A stretch of DNA of 64,000 nucleotides from Aeromicrobium erythreum (GTDB lineage: Bacteria > Actinomycetota > Actinomycetes > Propionibacteriales > Nocardioidaceae). The translations under genes were made by a program, and so were the position numbers. Below the pieces are notes generated by a model. It worked only from the letters and a program-made list of their open reading frames with translations. It did no database searches and was not told where the DNA came from. Location: positions 1,674,001 through 1,738,000 of the forward strand of contig NZ_CP011502.1 of the NCBI RefSeq assembly GCF_001509405.1, in the 5' to 3' direction. Position 1 is the first letter of the stretch; every line of letters begins with the position of its first letter. Positions 61,674 through 64,000 of this stretch are shown here, one piece after another.

Positions 61674-63521
61674 TCAGTCGAAGGGGTTCAGCCAGCTGCC
61701 GGCGTCCTTCGCCCGGTCCCAGGCCCAGCCTGCCCCGTCGGCGACGCGTTCGCCCGTCCACTCGACACCGTTCCACACCTGCTCACCGCCCGAGGCGAGG
61801 CTCGTCCCGACCAGGAGCGTGTCGAGGGGCTGCGTGCTTCCGAGGGTGCGGCCCTCCACCTCGTCGGGCGTGCGGCCGGCGACCACGTCTGCCATCGCGT
61901 CGAGCGACGTCGAGCCCTCGTTGAAGTACGACGAGTGGTTCTCGAGCAGGTCCTGGACACGGTACGACCCGGGATCGACCTCGAAGCGGTGAGCCCCGAA
62001 GTCGGCCTGCGCCGGGTCGTGCCCCAGTGCGCCGATGCCCGGCGCGCCCAGCAGGGTCACCGGGTCGTAGTCCGCGGAGCCGACGAACAGGTGGCCCTCC
62101 GGCATCAGGTCGGTCGCGGTCTGGGCGGAGCCGGTGCCGGGGCTGCCGATGAGGACCATGTCGTCGACCTGGAGGTCGTTGTCGGTGGCGGCGTGCGAGA
62201 CGGTGGTCGAGCCGTAGCTGTGTCCGATGGCCGTGAAGTGGGCATCCTCGCCGGGTGGACGGTGGTCGCTCGCGCGCAGCCCGTCGACGAAGTCCGCGAA
62301 CCTCTCGCCGCCGTCCGTGGCCTTGCCCTGGCCGGCCACCTGGACGAAGTCCCAGGGGTCGTCGGTGAGGCCCTCGGCGCTGCTGGGTGCGTCGTAGTCG
62401 ATCCAGGTGATCGCGGCGACGGTCCGATCACCGTTCTTGTCGTCGGCCAGGTCCATGAGCCGCTCCATGGAGCTGACGTTCGAGCCGAGCGACGTCGCCT
62501 CGTTGGTGAGGCCGGGCACGAACGAGGTGACGTCGTCCGCGGTGTCGGGGTTGCCGAGGCTCATGGCGACGCCACCGTCGCCGTTGAACGCGTCGGGCCG
62601 GTACACCAGCAGGAACGCCTGGTCCTCACCTGTCTCGGGGTCGACACGATCGGCGTTCTCCTCCAGCACGGAGCGCGCGTCCTCGGCATTCATCAGCTGC
62701 TGGCGCTCGAGCTCCGTCAGCTGGCCGTCGTCGCGACGTTGGGTGAGGTAGTCGATGTCGCTCAGCATCGACGTCCGGTTGGCCTCGTCGCGGACCTCGC
62801 TCGGGACGCCTCCCGCGTTGCCGACGAGCTGAGGGGAGTGCATGACCAGCGCGGCGACCTGGTCGGGGCTCAACCCTCTCCACCAGTCGGCGACGGCCTC
62901 CGGGTCGCCGGCGTCCACGCGCTGCTGCAGCTGGTCGGCCAGCGCGTCGGCGTCGGGACGGTTCGGGTCCGACGCCGCGCTCGCGCCCTCAGCGACGGTG
63001 TCCACGCCCTGGAGTCCCGTGATCACGGTCTGCTCGGCCGACTCCTGGTCGCGGTTCCAGGCGTCGACGTCGGCCTGGAGGGCCGTGGCCTCGCGCTCGA
63101 GGTTGGCCGACCTCTGGACGAGCGCCTCCTGCGCGGTGGCGTCGTCCCTGTCCGACGCGGCGACATCGGCGTCGTAGGTGTCGATGCGGCCGTTGAGGTT
63201 CGAGACCTGCTCGAGCAGGTCGAGCCTCCGCGACCTGAGGGTCTGGACGGTGTCGTCGAAGGCGTCGAGCACGGTCACGGCCCGTACGAATGCCGCCGAG
63301 GCGGAGTCGAGGCGACCGGACAAGGCGGTGAACTCGTTGCGGGCGGCCTCGGACGCGTCGCCCGACCACGATGACGGAGTGCCCTGCCCGGCGAGCGACT
63401 CCTGGGCGTCACTGACGCTCTCACCCGTCGCACGCACCCCGTTGGTGACGGCGGCGACCGCCGAGGACTCCGTGCGCAAGGGGTCGGGCTGGCTGACTCG
63501 CACCAGGGCCACGTCAGTCAC
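61674..63521 (-). CDS. ESX-linked alpha/beta hydrolase with N-terminal WXG-like region (DUF1023)
   Basis: The 615-residue product has a WXG100-like helical hairpin (SSWSGDASEAARNEF near residue 50), a long coiled-coil region (to about 185), and a C-terminal alpha/beta hydrolase (about 300-520) with the nucleophile elbow GHSYGS (S435), typical of DUF1023 proteins. The first frame begins GTG at 63521, overlapping the stop of the upstream gene by 8 bases. No export signal is visible; WXG-carrying proteins are often cargoes of type VII secretion. A substrate is unknown. The gene ends with a Trp-rich stretch WNGVEWTGERVADGAGWAW. Confidence 0.85.
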   Translation of the reverse strand: MTDVALVRVSQPDPLRTESSAVAAVTNGVRATGESVSDAQESLAGQGTPSSWSGDASEAARNEFTALSGRLDSASAAFVRAVTVLDAFDDTVQTLRSRRLDLLEQVSNLNGRIDTYDADVAASDRDDATAQEALVQRSANLEREATALQADVDAWNRDQESAEQTVITGLQGVDTVAEGASAASDPNRPDADALADQLQQRVDAGDPEAVADWWRGLSPDQVAALVMHSPQLVGNAGGVPSEVRDEANRTSMLSDIDYLTQRRDDGQLTELERQQLMNAEDARSVLEENADRVDPETGEDQAFLLVYRPDAFNGDGGVAMSLGNPDTADDVTSFVPGLTNEATSLGSNVSSMERLMDLADDKNGDRTVAAITWIDYDAPSSAEGLTDDPWDFVQVAGQGKATDGGERFADFVDGLRASDHRPPGEDAHFTAIGHSYGSTTVSHAATDNDLQVDDMVLIGSPGTGSAQTATDLMPEGHLFVGSADYDPVTLLGAPGIGALGHDPAQADFGAHRFEVDPGSYRVQDLLENHSSYFNEGSTSLDAMADVVAGRTPDEVEGRTLGSTQPLDTLLVGTSLASGGEQVWNGVEWTGERVADGAGWAWDRAKDAGSWLNPFD

Positions 63522-63975
63522 CTCCCGTCGGGCTGGGCGACGGCGTGGGCGACGGGCCGGGCGAGGGCTGTGGCGTGGCGGGCGCCGAGTCGGCCGGGGG
63601 AGCGGGGGTGGGGCTCGGACCCGCCGAGGGCGTCGGCATCGGCGGCGGACCGCCGTCGGGGTCGATGCTGCTGTCGCGGTACGACCACGGCATCAGCGAC
63701 CTGATGCGCTGGTAGGCGGCGTCGTCGACGGCCGAGTAGGTCGCGGCGGCGTCGTCGAGGGACTCCGCGTGCGCCTGCGCGGTCGTCGCGACGTCCTTGA
63801 CCTCGTCGACCCACGCCTCGCGGAACGTCTCGAAGGCCGCTGCGACGTCGGGCGCCATGGGGGAGCCGGTCGTGCCGTGCAGTCGTCGCCACGCACCGTC
63901 GAGCCCGTCGGCCGCGCCGTCCCAGATCCTGGCTGCGGCGGTGATGGCGTTCCAGTCGGCCTCGACGCTGCTCAT
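63514..63975 (-). CDS. WXG100/ESAT-6-like protein with Pro-rich tail
   Basis: The 153-residue product has about 95 residues of helix (SVEADWNAITAAARIWDGAADGLDGAW, then AFETFREAWVDEVKDVATTAQAHAESLDDAAATYSAV), fitting a small WXG100-like hairpin, with no firm W-x-G motif, and a C-terminal Pro/Ser/Thr-rich tail of 45 residues. Overlap of 8 bases with the hydrolase gene suggests they are translated together and may form a pair. Secretion by a type VII system is a fair inference, not seen here. Confidence 0.68.
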   Translation of the reverse strand: MSSVEADWNAITAAARIWDGAADGLDGAWRRLHGTTGSPMAPDVAAAFETFREAWVDEVKDVATTAQAHAESLDDAAATYSAVDDAAYQRIRSLMPWSYRDSSIDPDGGPPPMPTPSAGPSPTPAPPADSAPATPQPSPGPSPTPSPSPTGGD

Positions 63976-64000
63976 CGCTCGGCCTTCAGGGTCGCGAGGT
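63972..64000 (-). CDS. Partial upstream gene, C-terminal fragment
   Basis: On the minus strand a frame ending LATLKAER with TGA overlaps the start of the WXG-like gene as ATGA. Only about eight codons are in the window. The tight overlap suggests another member of the same cassette. Confidence 0.4.

Overview
The window is 64 kb of very GC-rich chromosomal DNA, dense with genes. The gene set points to an actinobacterium: divergent lexA and a ChiZ-like LysM gene followed by nrdR and a B12-dependent ribonucleotide reductase, a PASTA-less FHA/Ser-Thr kinase pair, a HrdB/SigA-type sigma factor with a Lys/Ala-rich N-terminus, DUF4192 and DUF6318 proteins, and several apparently leaderless genes with TANNNT -10 boxes. 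A Nocardioidaceae member (Aeromicrobium/Nocardioides-like) is my best guess; nothing here proves the genus. I saw no rRNA, tRNA, CRISPR array, insertion sequence or prophage.

Left part (1-15 kb): 3' end of a DinG-type helicase; the SOS repressor gene lexA with SOS boxes shared with a divergent LysM cell-division suppressor; a glutamine amidotransferase and a VOC protein; the nrdR-nrdJ deoxyribonucleotide module with two NrdR boxes; an ADP-ribosylglycohydrolase; small secreted and hypothetical proteins; a subtilisin-like protease; and two overlapping secreted-protein genes in a patch that looks lower in GC. Next comes a non-coding stretch with a 31-bp tandem repeat.

Middle (15-43 kb): a recC-recB-recD operon with ATGA overlaps, a NERD-domain membrane protein, a repeat-bearing YtxH-like protein, an organic hydroperoxide reductase behind a strong palindromic operator, an FHA protein plus transmembrane Ser/Thr kinase, a GH6 glycosidase, two overlapping phosphatase genes, bluB (lower ligand of B12, fitting the B12-dependent reductase), an aldehyde dehydrogenase divergent from a secreted lipase, a gluconate cluster (kinase, GntR regulator, permease), and a SNF2 helicase.

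Right part (43-64 kb): a monooxygenase-like ABM protein and a thioredoxin; an unusual three-part protein (winged-helix-like, DUF6884-like, GIY-YIG-like); cold shock protein; CAP protein; M6 metalloprotease; a marR-MFS efflux pair; a dinB-oligopeptidase-xthA-permease operon; DUF4192; a GCS2 glutamate-cysteine ligase; the principal sigma factor gene preceded by a 46-codon ORF that overlaps its start codon; and an ESX-like cassette (lipoprotein, WXG/alpha-beta hydrolase, WXG-like protein) that runs off the right edge.

The most notable signals are the three-domain DUF6884/GIY-YIG fusion, the possible leader ORF coupled to sigA, the SOS boxes between lexA and the LysM gene, the 31-bp tandem repeats upstream of recCBD, and the ESX-like cassette.
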